Below, piece after piece: positions 17,186 through 25,359 of a DNA stretch of 64,000 nucleotides. Under the pieces are notes generated by a model. It worked only from the letters and a program-made list of their open reading frames with translations, had not been told where the DNA came from and made no database searches. This stretch comes from Gemmatimonadota bacterium (GTDB taxonomy: Bacteria; Gemmatimonadota; Gemmatimonadetes; Gemmatimonadales; Gemmatimonadaceae). Position numbers and translations under genes: made by a program. The stretch's first letter is position 1. Each line of letters begins with the position of its first letter. The stretch spans positions 65,247 through 129,246 of the forward strand of contig QHVE01000019.1 in assembly GCA_003223455.1 (NCBI GenBank). Direction: 5' to 3'.

Positions 17186-20100
17186 ATGCGCCCCACCATG
17201 CTCGCCGACGATTTCGCACCACACCTGGCGCCCGCCGAGCTGGCCGTGCTGGCCAGCGCCATCGCGGCGGCGCGGCCCGTCGTGGTGATGTCGGCGGCAC
17301 CGGCGCACCTGAGCGAGCTTCGATCGAGGATCGACCCGCGCCGCGTCGACGTGATGCTGCGCGAGCTCGTGGTCCTCGTCCGGCGGAGTCTGCGCGGCAC
17401 GGATGCCGTCGCCATCGCGGGGGACGAGCTGCTCGTCATGGTCGACGGACCGATGTTCGTCGCGCAACCGATCACGGCGCGGCTGCTCGCCGCCGTGCGC
17501 ACCCACCGCTTCACGGCAGGCGTGACCGACCAGCCGATCAGACTCACGCTCTCGCTCGGCGCAGCAGCGGCGCCCGAGCACGGCGTGGACTTCGAGCAGC
17601 TCGTGCGCGCCGCGCGCCGTGCGCAGGCCGGTGCGGGAGTCGACAACGCGGCGATCGCGCACGGACCCGATCGGGGCGGTCTCGACCTCGAGCGATTCGT
17701 CGGTCGCGCGGAGCCGCTGGCTCGGCTGTCCGAGTCGCTCGACGACATGTCACGCGGCGTGGCGCGTATCGTCGCGGTGATCGGCGAGTGCGGGATCGGA
17801 AGCAGCTCGCTCGTGCAGATGCTCGGGCCGGAGGTTCGGCTCCGCGGCGGCTCGCTGGTGAGCGCCGCCTGCCACGAGCAGCGGCTTCCCGAACCGTACG
17901 CCCTGTGGAGCGACGTGCTGCGCTCGGTGCGCCGGCTGCCGGTCAAGAGTATGCGCGCGTGGCGCGAGCTGTCGCTGCTGGACGTGTCGTTGGAGCGAGC
18001 GCCGGAGGAGCTGAGGCGCGGGGGGAGCACGATGCGGCTACTCGAGGAGCTGGCCGACTTCCTTCGGCTTGCCGCGCAGCAGCGTCCGTTGCTCATCCTC
18101 CTCAACGACATGCACTGGGCGGACGAAGCATCGTGGGACGCGCTCGAGCATCTCGTGCCGCAGCTGGAGAGCGAGCGGATCGTGATCGCCCTGACCATTC
18201 GCACGGGCGATCAATCGGACGACGCATTGGAACGGTGGGCGCGTCTCGCCTCGCGGCCTCATCACGACGAGATCCGCATGACGCGGCTCACGCGCGACGA
18301 CGTCAAGCGCTGGGTCGAGGGGGCGATGGCGCACGGCGAGGCCGGCCGTGACCTGCTGGCCTACGTCTATCGGCACACCGAGGGCAATCCTCTGCACGTC
18401 GCACATCTGCTACGCGATCTCGAGGAGGGAGGGCATCTCGTCCGCGAGGGGGAACGCTGGCGCTGGAGCGATCTGCGGGAGCTGCCCTCCGGGGTCAGCT
18501 TCGCGGAAGTGATCGCGCGGCGTGTGGCGCGACTGCCGGCGCACTGCGCGCCGGTGCTCGAGCTCGTCGCCACGCTCGACCGGGAGTTCGACGAGGCGTT
18601 CCTGCGCCGAGCGGGCGACTGGGACGACGAAACCATGCGTGCCGGGGTGAGCTGTCTGATCGACGCGCGGATTCTGACGCCAACCTACGACCGGGACTGC
18701 GCGTCGTATCTGTTCTCGCACGACGAGTTGGCGCGCGTCGTTCGGGAGAGTCTTCCGGATGAGCGACGCGCGGCGATGCACGAACGGGTGGCGATGGCGC
18801 TCGCCGAGACCGGTGCCTCGAACTCGTTGATCGCCTCGCACTTCGAGGCGGCCGGTCGCTCGGCCGAGACCCATTACCATGCGGTACTGGCGGCGGACGC
18901 GGCGCTGGCGCTGCACGACTCGGGGGCGGCGTCCGCACTGCTCGCGGCGGCGGCGCGACACGCCCCATCGCCATCCGAGCTCGCAAAGGTGCGCGAACGC
19001 CTCGCCGAGCTCGCCGATGCGGCAGGGCACTACGAGGACGCCGAGGCGCTCTGCGACCTGGCCCTCAACTGGTACGAGGGCGATCCCGATCCTGAGCCGG
19101 CCATTCGTCTGAAGCGCATTCGCACGCTGGTGCGCAGCCGTCGGGGGCAGGGAGCTCGCGAAACGTTGAGCGCACTCTTCGCATTGCTCGATGAGGCGAC
19201 GCTGGCCGGAGTCGATACCGAACGAGCCTCGATTCTCCTGGTCGCTTCGCAGATGCTGGCGCGGCTGGGAGAGCCTCTCGAGGCGCAACGCGTTGCCGAG
19301 CAATGCCTCGCGATCGCCGAGCGGGTTGGAGACCCGGTGCTGCTCTGCGATGCGTGCAACCGCCTCGGCCTATGCCTGCTCCTGTCGAATGGCCCACGAG
19401 CGCGATCGCTGTTCGCGCTCGCGCTCGAGCTCATCGTGCCGTTGAGCGATGTCTTCCGGCGGGTTCGCATCCTCCACAACATCGGGCTGCTCGAGTTCAT
19501 CTCGAATCGCTGGGACGAAGCGAGGAAGAGTTTGGAGGAGGCGGTCGAGTACGCTCGTACCGCCGGGCTGGTCGAGTTTCGCGCCAGGGCATCGCTGAAT
19601 CTCGGCGCGCTCGCACTGCGTCTCGGCAACTATGCGGAAGCGGCGCGGACGCTCAGCGAGGCTCTCCGTTTGAGCGCCGAGGCGCAAGACACCGAGCTGC
19701 AGCTCGCTTCCACCTATAACCTGGCACATCTGTCCCGCGAGATGGGGGACTATCAGAAGGCGGGCGAGACGTACGAGTTGGCCACGGAGCTCGCGGAGCG
19801 AATCGGTCAGTCGGAGATCCAGGCGGGCGCGCTCGCGGGAGTGGTGCTCTGTCGCCTCTCGGCCGGCAAGGACGAGGAGGCGGCGATGCTCTACGACAGG
19901 CTCGTGCCCCTCGTGGAACCACAGCCGCAGTGGTTTCAAGGCAGGGAGCTGGTCGAGGCGGTGTCGATCCATCTCGCGTTCCGAGCGAACCAGGGCGAGG
20001 CAGTTCGGCGATTCGAGACCGCGCTACAATTGGCCGACCCGGTCGACGTCTACGGAGCGACGTGGCTGACCGCCGAATTCGGAGTTCTGCTGCGCGGCAC

Positions 20101-20221
20101 GGCGCCGTCCCTCGTGGCAGAACTCGTGAATCGCTACGCCGGACGCCCGGAGGTGCTCGACAACCCACGGATTCGGGAGCGATTCGGTGTCCTTTTGCTG
20201 GACACCGCAGAATACGGTTGA
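17186..20221 (+). CDS. Large TPR regulator with degenerate GGDEF-like and STAND-like ATPase domains
   Basis: A 1011-residue protein from the ATG at 17186 (GTG at 17141 and ATG at 17198 are alternatives). Residues ~30-160 resemble a GGDEF fold: AIAGDELLVMV replaces the GGDEF motif and LTLSLGAAAAPEHGVD matches the following strand. Residues ~170-480 look like the AAA/STAND ATPase found in AfsR- and MalT-like regulators, but the P-loop reads GECGIGSSS with Ser for the Lys, and Walker B reads LLILLNDMHWADE with Asn for the first Asp. The C-terminal half is TPR repeats. No DNA-binding domain is visible. Both nucleotide sites look inactive. A lipoprotein gene follows. Confidence 0.78.
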   Translation: MRPTMLADDFAPHLAPAELAVLASAIAAARPVVVMSAAPAHLSELRSRIDPRRVDVMLRELVVLVRRSLRGTDAVAIAGDELLVMVDGPMFVAQPITARLLAAVRTHRFTAGVTDQPIRLTLSLGAAAAPEHGVDFEQLVRAARRAQAGAGVDNAAIAHGPDRGGLDLERFVGRAEPLARLSESLDDMSRGVARIVAVIGECGIGSSSLVQMLGPEVRLRGGSLVSAACHEQRLPEPYALWSDVLRSVRRLPVKSMRAWRELSLLDVSLERAPEELRRGGSTMRLLEELADFLRLAAQQRPLLILLNDMHWADEASWDALEHLVPQLESERIVIALTIRTGDQSDDALERWARLASRPHHDEIRMTRLTRDDVKRWVEGAMAHGEAGRDLLAYVYRHTEGNPLHVAHLLRDLEEGGHLVREGERWRWSDLRELPSGVSFAEVIARRVARLPAHCAPVLELVATLDREFDEAFLRRAGDWDDETMRAGVSCLIDARILTPTYDRDCASYLFSHDELARVVRESLPDERRAAMHERVAMALAETGASNSLIASHFEAAGRSAETHYHAVLAADAALALHDSGAASALLAAAARHAPSPSELAKVRERLAELADAAGHYEDAEALCDLALNWYEGDPDPEPAIRLKRIRTLVRSRRGQGARETLSALFALLDEATLAGVDTERASILLVASQMLARLGEPLEAQRVAEQCLAIAERVGDPVLLCDACNRLGLCLLLSNGPRARSLFALALELIVPLSDVFRRVRILHNIGLLEFISNRWDEARKSLEEAVEYARTAGLVEFRARASLNLGALALRLGNYAEAARTLSEALRLSAEAQDTELQLASTYNLAHLSREMGDYQKAGETYELATELAERIGQSEIQAGALAGVVLCRLSAGKDEEAAMLYDRLVPLVEPQPQWFQGRELVEAVSIHLAFRANQGEAVRRFETALQLADPVDVYGATWLTAEFGVLLRGTAPSLVAELVNRYAGRPEVLDNPRIRERFGVLLLDTAEYG

Positions 20222-20245
20222 CCCGCGTCGAATGGGGCACATATT

Positions 20246-20256
20246 TGGTATACAAT
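20246..20256 (+). promoter_or_regulatory. Candidate extended -10 promoter element
   Basis: TGGTATACAAT fits an extended -10 box (TG-n-TATACA), in an unusually AT-rich patch between the TPR regulator and the lipoprotein gene starting at 20396. There is no good -35 at 17 bp. It would give a leader of about 135 nt. Confidence 0.35.
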
Positions 20257-20395
20257 GTCGGCGTCGTCAGTCAGCCAAGGACGACGCCGGTAGCCAGCGC
20301 GGTGAGGAGCACGCGCCAGGAAGTCGTAGTCGATGCACGAGACGACCGTCCGATGCCGGACACGTCTCGCGTGTGCCCGTACATGCAGGTGTGCT

Positions 20396-21073
20396 ATGCC
20401 TCGCCCAAGCAGGAACGTCGTCAGCGCGCTGCTGTTCACCGCCGCGCTGGCCGGCTGCAGCGACGGACCCGTGTCGCCAGCCACGAAGCAGATAGAGGCG
20501 CCGTTTTTTGCCGCGCCTGCACCGATCAGCAGCGCGCCTGCGGGGCGGCCCGCGCTGGATTTGGTCGGCGGCTTCCCGGACTCCGTGTCGGTCGACTTCT
20601 CCGTCGGCCCGAACGGTGGGATCTTCTTCGCCGGTAATCACGCCGTCGTGATTCCCGCTCAGTCCGTGTGTGATCCGGCTACCAGCAGCTATGGGCCATC
20701 GACGTGGGACCAGCCGTGCCCGCTGTTGCAGTCCCCACTGCGCATTCACGCAGAAGTGCGTCGCAAGGATGGGAAGACGTGGGTCGATTTCAGTCCCTCG
20801 CTTCGCTTCGCGCCGTCGAGCAATCCAGGCAGTTGGGCCTGGATCGTCATGTATGCCCCGACAGCGATCGGAACGACGGGTGACTTGTCCGGCTTCAACA
20901 TCCTGTGGGCGAAATCGATCGGTGGCGCAGTGGTCGACGAGACGCCGGATGATGCGACGCTGCGCACGTACATCGACACGTTCTCCGGCGTTTCACTCCG
21001 ACGGATCAAGCACTTCTCCGGATACGTGATCGGCTCGGGGAAAAGCTGCGATGCGACCTCGGAGGGATGCTAG
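20396..21073 (+). CDS. Lipoprotein of unknown function
   Basis: A 225-residue lipoprotein starting with ATG at 20396. The signal is MPRPSRNVVSALLFTAALAGC with the lipobox Cys at residue 21, and the mature protein opens with SDGPVSPATK. The rest is predicted to be mostly beta: a GGIFFAGNHAVVIPAQSVC segment resembles the strand-turn pattern of ZU5-like or cell-surface sandwich domains, with paired Cys residues at QSVCDPATSS and DQPCPLL and again at the C-terminus (KSCDATSEGC). It ends before a strong terminator. It directly follows the large TPR regulator, which could control it. The ZU5 resemblance is weak. Confidence 0.72.
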   Translation: MPRPSRNVVSALLFTAALAGCSDGPVSPATKQIEAPFFAAPAPISSAPAGRPALDLVGGFPDSVSVDFSVGPNGGIFFAGNHAVVIPAQSVCDPATSSYGPSTWDQPCPLLQSPLRIHAEVRRKDGKTWVDFSPSLRFAPSSNPGSWAWIVMYAPTAIGTTGDLSGFNILWAKSIGGAVVDETPDDATLRTYIDTFSGVSLRRIKHFSGYVIGSGKSCDATSEGC

Positions 21074-21117
21074 CAGGGGCCGGTTCGAGGCGACCTCGAT
21101 CGTGATGCGTCGGACGT

Positions 21118-21154
21118 GAACGCGCCCACCGAAGAGGTGGGCGCGTTCGGTTTT
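21118..21154 (+). terminator. Intrinsic terminator after the lipoprotein gene
   Basis: A perfect 13-bp stem (21118-21130 with 21136-21148) with a 5-nt loop, followed by GGTTTT. This is the most classical terminator in the window, 45 nt past the stop codon. Confidence 0.85.
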
Positions 21155-21195
21155 CAGCACTACCGCGCGTCCATGCAGCTTGATTCCTTTCCGAC

Positions 21196-21717
21196 GTGAG
21201 CGCGCCCTGGATCGCCCCATCGTCGACGTCGTCCGAGCGCGACGTGCGTCGACGCGCACCGTCCGTCGTCGGGCGCGGCCTCGCCGCCGGCCTCGTCGCG
21301 GCGGCCGCCGTGACGGGCCTGCTGATCGGCATCGGGCGTCGCGCCAGCACCGCACTTCGTCCGCTGAACGCCACAGCCTACTCGCTGCTTGGCACCCGCG
21401 CGGACGACGTGTGGGGATTCGATCCGATTGTGACGACTGCCGGGGTTGTGGTGGTGCTTGTAGTGAGCGCGCTGGCGGGAATGCTCGTCGTGCGGCTCGC
21501 ACCATCGTTCCGCACGACTCGCGCTCTCGTCGCAGCGGCGGGAGTAGCGCTCATCGGCTATCTCCTTCACGCACATCTCGCGGCCCGCATCGATGGCGGG
21601 CTGTCCGCACTCCTCTCGCTCGGGGAGCTGCGTGCGCTCTACCTCATCGGTGCGCTCGCACTAGTGCTCGGCATGCGAGTTGCCTTTTCATCAGTCGCGA
21701 GCGCAGGTCGCGACTAG
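21196..21717 (+). CDS. Small integral membrane protein of unknown function
   Basis: A 173-residue protein with a GTG start at 21196 and about four membrane helices: roughly residues 26-46 (GRGLAAGLVAAAAVTGLLIG), 79-100 (TTAGVVVVLVVSALAGMLVV), 108-126 and 146-163. The N-terminal ~25 residues are basic and cytoplasmic. No family motif is seen. It lies alone between a terminator and a 200-bp gap. The function is unknown. Confidence 0.6.
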   Translation: MSAPWIAPSSTSSERDVRRRAPSVVGRGLAAGLVAAAAVTGLLIGIGRRASTALRPLNATAYSLLGTRADDVWGFDPIVTTAGVVVVLVVSALAGMLVVRLAPSFRTTRALVAAAGVALIGYLLHAHLAARIDGGLSALLSLGELRALYLIGALALVLGMRVAFSSVASAGRD

Positions 21718-21919
21718 ATCGCCGCGGCGCGCGCGGCGCTTCGTTCCCGCTTCGGAACGCGAGCGCGACACGCACGTGACACGCAGCGCGGAACTTTGGC
21801 GAATCGATCGTGTTTCGATTGGGGGGTCGGCGCGCACCCGCGACGCTGAATCTTCCACCTGTGCGAGCTCGTCGTGATCGGTACGATGGCCGAGCAGGTC
21901 ACTTTTCAGGGAGGGGGTT

Positions 21920-22465
21920 ATGGACGTCCTCGTGATGCTCGAGGAAAGCCCCGATCACTCGCCGGTGCTCGCGCACATCAACAGCGCGCCGTCGTCGCAC
22001 GTCCCGCAGCGGCCCGCACGCGACATCGTGACCCTGTACGGCGTCCCGAACGTGGAGCTGCTGGCATTGGCACTGGCGGCTGCCGTCGAATCGCATCGAA
22101 CGGGTGAAGGGCACGAGAAGCTCGACGCGATTCGCCATCTCGGCGTCTGGGCGGAACGGGGTGCGATCGGTGACGCCGCGTGGCGTGACGTCGGCACGGG
22201 GCAGCTGATGAGTCGTGAGCTCGAGATCCCACTCGAGATCCTTCATGCCACCGCGTCACAACTTCTTGGTGAGTGCGGTCACATGATTCGGCGCCTGGTC
22301 GCCGGGCTCTCCATGCCCGACTGGCCCGAAGGTGCACGCCGCGCGATCACGGTGTCGCTCGGTCCGATCATCGGACTCACCGCACCGGTGTTCGCACCGT
22401 TCGAATCCGTCCTGGACCGCCTGCGCGAAGCGGACGGGCTGGCCTTCGACTACGACGGAGATTGA
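21920..22465 (+). CDS. Hypothetical cytoplasmic protein
   Basis: A 181-residue protein starting with ATG at 21920, supported by a very strong AGGGAGGGGG ribosome-binding site. It is mainly helical, slightly acidic, and ends in the Asp-rich FDYDGD. A region around 95-135 (ELEIPLEILHATASQLL, CGHMIRRLVAGLS) looks amphipathic. No known domain is recognised. It has its own leader (21718-21919) and is followed by a hairpin terminator, so it is probably monocistronic. Confidence 0.65.
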   Translation: MDVLVMLEESPDHSPVLAHINSAPSSHVPQRPARDIVTLYGVPNVELLALALAAAVESHRTGEGHEKLDAIRHLGVWAERGAIGDAAWRDVGTGQLMSRELEIPLEILHATASQLLGECGHMIRRLVAGLSMPDWPEGARRAITVSLGPIIGLTAPVFAPFESVLDRLREADGLAFDYDGD

Positions 22466-22505
22466 GCGACGAACCTCATTCGTCAGAGCGCTGAGACATA
22501 ACGAT

Positions 22506-22536
22506 CGGGCGCCGGCTTCCAGAGCGGCGCCCGTTT
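22506..22536 (+). terminator. Hairpin terminator
   Basis: A 9-bp perfect GC stem (22506-22514 with 22525-22533), 10-nt loop, followed by TTT. It lies 40 nt past the preceding stop. Confidence 0.7.
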
Positions 22537-22548
22537 CGTGTCTACGAC

Positions 22549-22610
22549 GGTGGGGAGTTGGGGTGGGGAGTGACGGCGTTTGAAAACGCGTTGCGGTCAC
22601 CCCCCACCCC
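22549..22610. repeat. Nested palindromic intergenic element (element 2)
   Basis: A G-rich left arm (22560-22574 is the best-paired part) matches a C-rich right arm (22596-22610) at 14 of 15 positions. Between them is an inner palindrome, GCGTTT-GA-AAACGC (22576-22589). This is the smallest member of the set of nested palindromes that sit at gene ends in this window. Confidence 0.65.
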
Positions 22611-22650
22611 CCATCGGCTCTTTCACCCGCACCTGTCGGGTTCAACCTGC

Positions 22651-22679
22651 TTGACACCCGGATTGTCCCTTCGCATGTC
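22651..22679 (+). promoter_or_regulatory. Candidate promoter for the small gene and EF-G-like gene
   Basis: A perfect -35 hexamer TTGACA (22651-22656) stands 17 bp from CATGTC, a poor -10. It is correctly placed to drive the 86-residue protein gene and the EF-G-like gene. The support is only the -35 and the spacing. Confidence 0.35.
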
Positions 22680-22706
22680 TTACGCGACCGCATCACAGGT
22701 GGTGCA

Positions 22707-22967
22707 GTGCAGAGAGCCTCCACGCGCAACCCGCCGCAACGGTCGTCCGGGGGCGAGCGTGTGTTCACCGACGACGAAGGGCGCCTCTGGAGCGCCGCGC
22801 TCGAAGAGCGCGACGAGCCCGGGGGCGCCCTCGTGTTTCGCTGCATCAGCGACGGGCGCCAATCGGTACGCGCCTTGGCGGTGGACCCGCTCGCCCTCCG
22901 CGAGGCCGGCGACGACACCCTGCGTGCATGGCTCCGCGCTGCGCCTCCAGTCGGCACACTCTCATAG
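22707..22967 (+). CDS. Small hypothetical protein upstream of EF-G-like gene
   Basis: An 86-residue acidic/basic mixed protein with a GTG start. The segment RVFTDDEGRLWSAALEERDE and following FRCISDGRQSVRALAVDP reads like a compact beta domain with well-conserved turns, and codon choice matches its neighbours, so it is likely real. It has no membrane segment or known motif. It ends 20 bp before the EF-G-like gene and is probably co-transcribed with it. The exact start is uncertain because no ribosome-binding site is evident. Confidence 0.6.
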   Translation: MQRASTRNPPQRSSGGERVFTDDEGRLWSAALEERDEPGGALVFRCISDGRQSVRALAVDPLALREAGDDTLRAWLRAAPPVGTLS

Positions 22968-22987
22968 CTCAGACGTGAGGCACGCGC

Positions 22988-25102
22988 ATGCGAGAGTATC
23001 GGGGATCGGAGATTCGCAACATCGCGGTGGTCGGACACGGGGCGAGCGGCAAGACCAGTCTGGTCGAAGCGCTCGCCTTCGTGTCCGGCTCTAGTAAACG
23101 TCACGGCACCATCGGCGACGGCACGACCCTCACGGACTCGGCGCCAGAAGAGATCGAGCGAGGCTACTCCATCAACCTCGGATGCGCCTTCGCCGAGTGG
23201 ATGGACACGAAGATCAACCTGATCGACACGCCAGGATTCCTCGACTTCCAGGGCGACGCCGTCGCCGGCCTCGCCGCCGCGGACGGTGCACTCTGCGTCA
23301 TCGGCGCAACCTCCGGCGTCGAGGTCGGGACCGAGCGGATGTTCCAGGAGGCCGTCTCCCGTGGCGACCCCGTGCTCTTCGTCGTGAGCATGATGGACAA
23401 GGAGAACGCCGACTTCGACGCGCTCTATCAGCAGATCAAGACTCGTCTCACGTCGAAGGTCATCCCGATCGAGGTCCCCGTCGGCGAAGGGCCGGACTTC
23501 CACGGGATCGTGAACCTCTTCGACAAGAAGGCGCACGTCTACGCACGCGCCACCAAGACCGGCGCGTACGAGGAGACCGACGTCCCCCCGGAGGTGCAGC
23601 CGCAGTTCGACCGCTACTACGCAGAGCTGATCGAGACGATCGCCGCCACCGACGACTCGCTCCTCGAGCGGTACCTCGACGGCGGCGAGATCGCGCGCGA
23701 CGAGGCGATCCGGGCGATGAAGGACGCGATGAAGCGCATGGAGCTGTTCCCGCTCTTCTGCGTCTCGTCGACCCACAACTACGGCACCCGTGCGGTGCTC
23801 TCCACGATCGTCGAGCTGATGCCCAACGCGTGGGAGATGGAGGAGATCCATGCCTTCGTCGGTGCGGAAGGCGACCGCACGGTCGAGATCCACGCCAACG
23901 ACGACGCCCCCCTCGCGGCGCTCGTGTTCAAGACACAGAGCGAGCCCCACGTCGGTGACGTGAGCCTCTTTCGCGTTCTCTCCGGCTCCGTCGCCAACGG
24001 CGACGAGGTGTTCAACGCCACGCGCGCCGGCGCCGAGAAGCTCAATCACCTCTCCGTCATGCTCGGCCGCGACCGCATGGAGGTGCCACGCCTCCATGCC
24101 GGCGACATCGGCTGCGTCGCCAAGCTCCGCAACACGCACACGAACGACACGCTCTCCACACGCGCGCATCCCGTGCGCCTGCCACAGATCGCATTCCCCG
24201 AGCCCCTCGTCCAGATGGCGATCTCGCCAGTGAACCGGGCCGACGAGGAGAAGCTGCAGGCCGGACTTCACCGGTTGCACGACGAGGATCCGAGCTTCGA
24301 GTCGCACTGGAGCTCCGAGACGCACGAGACCCTCGTCTCGGGTCTCGGCGAGCGCCACCTCGAAGTCGTGCTGGCGAAGCTGAAGCGGAAGTTCGGCGTG
24401 GTCGCTGAGCTGCATCGACCGCGCATCGCCTACCGCGAGACGATCCGGGCCCGGGCGGAAGGTCAGGGCCGCCACAAGAAGCAGTCCGGCGGCCGCGGTC
24501 AGTTCGGCGACTGCTGGGTGCGCATCGCGCCGGTGCCTCGCGGCAGTGGCTTTCGCTTCGAGGATCAGATCGTCGGGGGCTCGATACCGAGCAAGTTCAT
24601 CCCCGCCGTCGAGAAGGGAATTCAGGAGGCGGCGGAACGCGGCGTGCTCGCCGGCTATCCGCTCGTCGACTTCAAGGTCGAGCTGTTCGACGGCTCCTAT
24701 CACACCGTCGACTCGAACGAGATGTCGTTCAAGATGGCGGGGATCCTCGCCTTCAAGACCGTGGCGCCGAAGTGCAAGCCGGTCCTCCTCGAGCCGCTCG
24801 ACGAGGTTGACGTCGTCACCCCCGACGATTGTCTCGGCGACGTCCTCGGCGACCTCTCGTCGCGCCGCGCGCAGATCCTCGGCACCGAGCCCGCGCCGGT
24901 GGACATGCGCGGCACGCGCGTTCGCGCCATCGTGCCGCAGTCCGAGCTGCACCTGTACGCCAGCGCGCTGCAGTCGATGACGCATGGGCGCGCCCGACTG
25001 CGGCGCGAGTTCAAGGGCTACGAGGAAATGCCGGGCGAGGCGGCCCAGCGGGTCATCTCCGAGACCCACCAGGAGCAGGAGGCGACCGTCGGCGCGCACT
25101 GA
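22988..25102 (+). CDS. Elongation factor G-like translational GTPase (EF-G-2 type)
   Basis: A 704-residue GTPase of the EF-G family. The G1 motif is GHGASGKTS (residues ~16-24), not the AHIDAGKTT of housekeeping EF-G; G3 is DTPGFLDF. These features and the overall length place it with the EF-G-like (EFG-2/FusA2) branch. Domains II to V follow, including the GGRGQFGDCWVRI and GGSIPSKFIPAVEKGIQEA motifs of domain IV. EF-G-2 proteins are ribosome-associated, but their exact role varies between species. No str-operon genes (rpsL, rpsG, tuf) are nearby, which supports a paralogue. It is followed by a nested palindromic element. Confidence 0.9.
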   Translation: MREYRGSEIRNIAVVGHGASGKTSLVEALAFVSGSSKRHGTIGDGTTLTDSAPEEIERGYSINLGCAFAEWMDTKINLIDTPGFLDFQGDAVAGLAAADGALCVIGATSGVEVGTERMFQEAVSRGDPVLFVVSMMDKENADFDALYQQIKTRLTSKVIPIEVPVGEGPDFHGIVNLFDKKAHVYARATKTGAYEETDVPPEVQPQFDRYYAELIETIAATDDSLLERYLDGGEIARDEAIRAMKDAMKRMELFPLFCVSSTHNYGTRAVLSTIVELMPNAWEMEEIHAFVGAEGDRTVEIHANDDAPLAALVFKTQSEPHVGDVSLFRVLSGSVANGDEVFNATRAGAEKLNHLSVMLGRDRMEVPRLHAGDIGCVAKLRNTHTNDTLSTRAHPVRLPQIAFPEPLVQMAISPVNRADEEKLQAGLHRLHDEDPSFESHWSSETHETLVSGLGERHLEVVLAKLKRKFGVVAELHRPRIAYRETIRARAEGQGRHKKQSGGRGQFGDCWVRIAPVPRGSGFRFEDQIVGGSIPSKFIPAVEKGIQEAAERGVLAGYPLVDFKVELFDGSYHTVDSNEMSFKMAGILAFKTVAPKCKPVLLEPLDEVDVVTPDDCLGDVLGDLSSRRAQILGTEPAPVDMRGTRVRAIVPQSELHLYASALQSMTHGRARLRREFKGYEEMPGEAAQRVISETHQEQEATVGAH

Positions 25103-25113
25103 GAGCTGCCACG

Positions 25114-25338
25114 ACGAGTACCGAGTACGATTGACGGAGCGAGCACCCGGACCCGGTCCGCGAGCTCCCGGAGGTACCTTCGACATCGCGATCCGGAGAA
25201 CATCGAGGGGGTCAGACCCGAGGAGAGCCCTCGGGTCTGACCCCCTCGCACGGAAGGATCGTCTCCCGAGTTGCCGATCAGCATTCCGGGAGCGTCCAAC
25301 CGGTACTGGGTACTCGTACTCGAGTACTCGGTACTCGT
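25114..25338. repeat. Nested palindromic intergenic element with terminal inverted repeats (element 3)
   Basis: Perfect 15-bp terminal inverted repeats (25114-25128 and 25324-25338) are built from GTACTCG-type units. The inner flanks, about 25135-25198 and 25283-25318, are clearly homologous to those of the element at 51867-52039, with shared stretches such as GACCCGGTCCGC and GCATTCCGGGAGCGTCC. In the centre lies a 45-nt hairpin that the other copy lacks. It occupies the whole gap between the EF-G-like gene and the DUF2520 gene. No transposase is present. Confidence 0.8.
25204..25248. repeat. Perfect 19-bp-stem hairpin inserted in element 3
   Basis: The stem 25204-25222 pairs perfectly with 25230-25248 around a 7-nt loop. 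It contains the core GGGGGTCAGACCC and its complement. It is absent from the homologous element at 51.9 kb, so it looks like a later insertion. Similar GGGTCAGACCC hairpins are, from memory, common REP-like sequences in other phyla. It could also act as a terminator for the EF-G-like gene. Confidence 0.75.
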
Positions 25339-25359
25339 AGTTACAGTTAGCTTCCCCCC

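Noticed and set aside
22256-25186. 976-codon minus-strand frame over the EF-G-like gene
   Set aside because: Composition typical of antisense to a high-GC gene (His/Arg/Val/Asp), no domain; the plus strand is an obvious GTPase.
25114-25338. Insertion sequence, because of terminal inverted repeats
   Set aside because: No transposase, only 225 bp and no clear target-site duplication; kept as a non-autonomous palindromic element.
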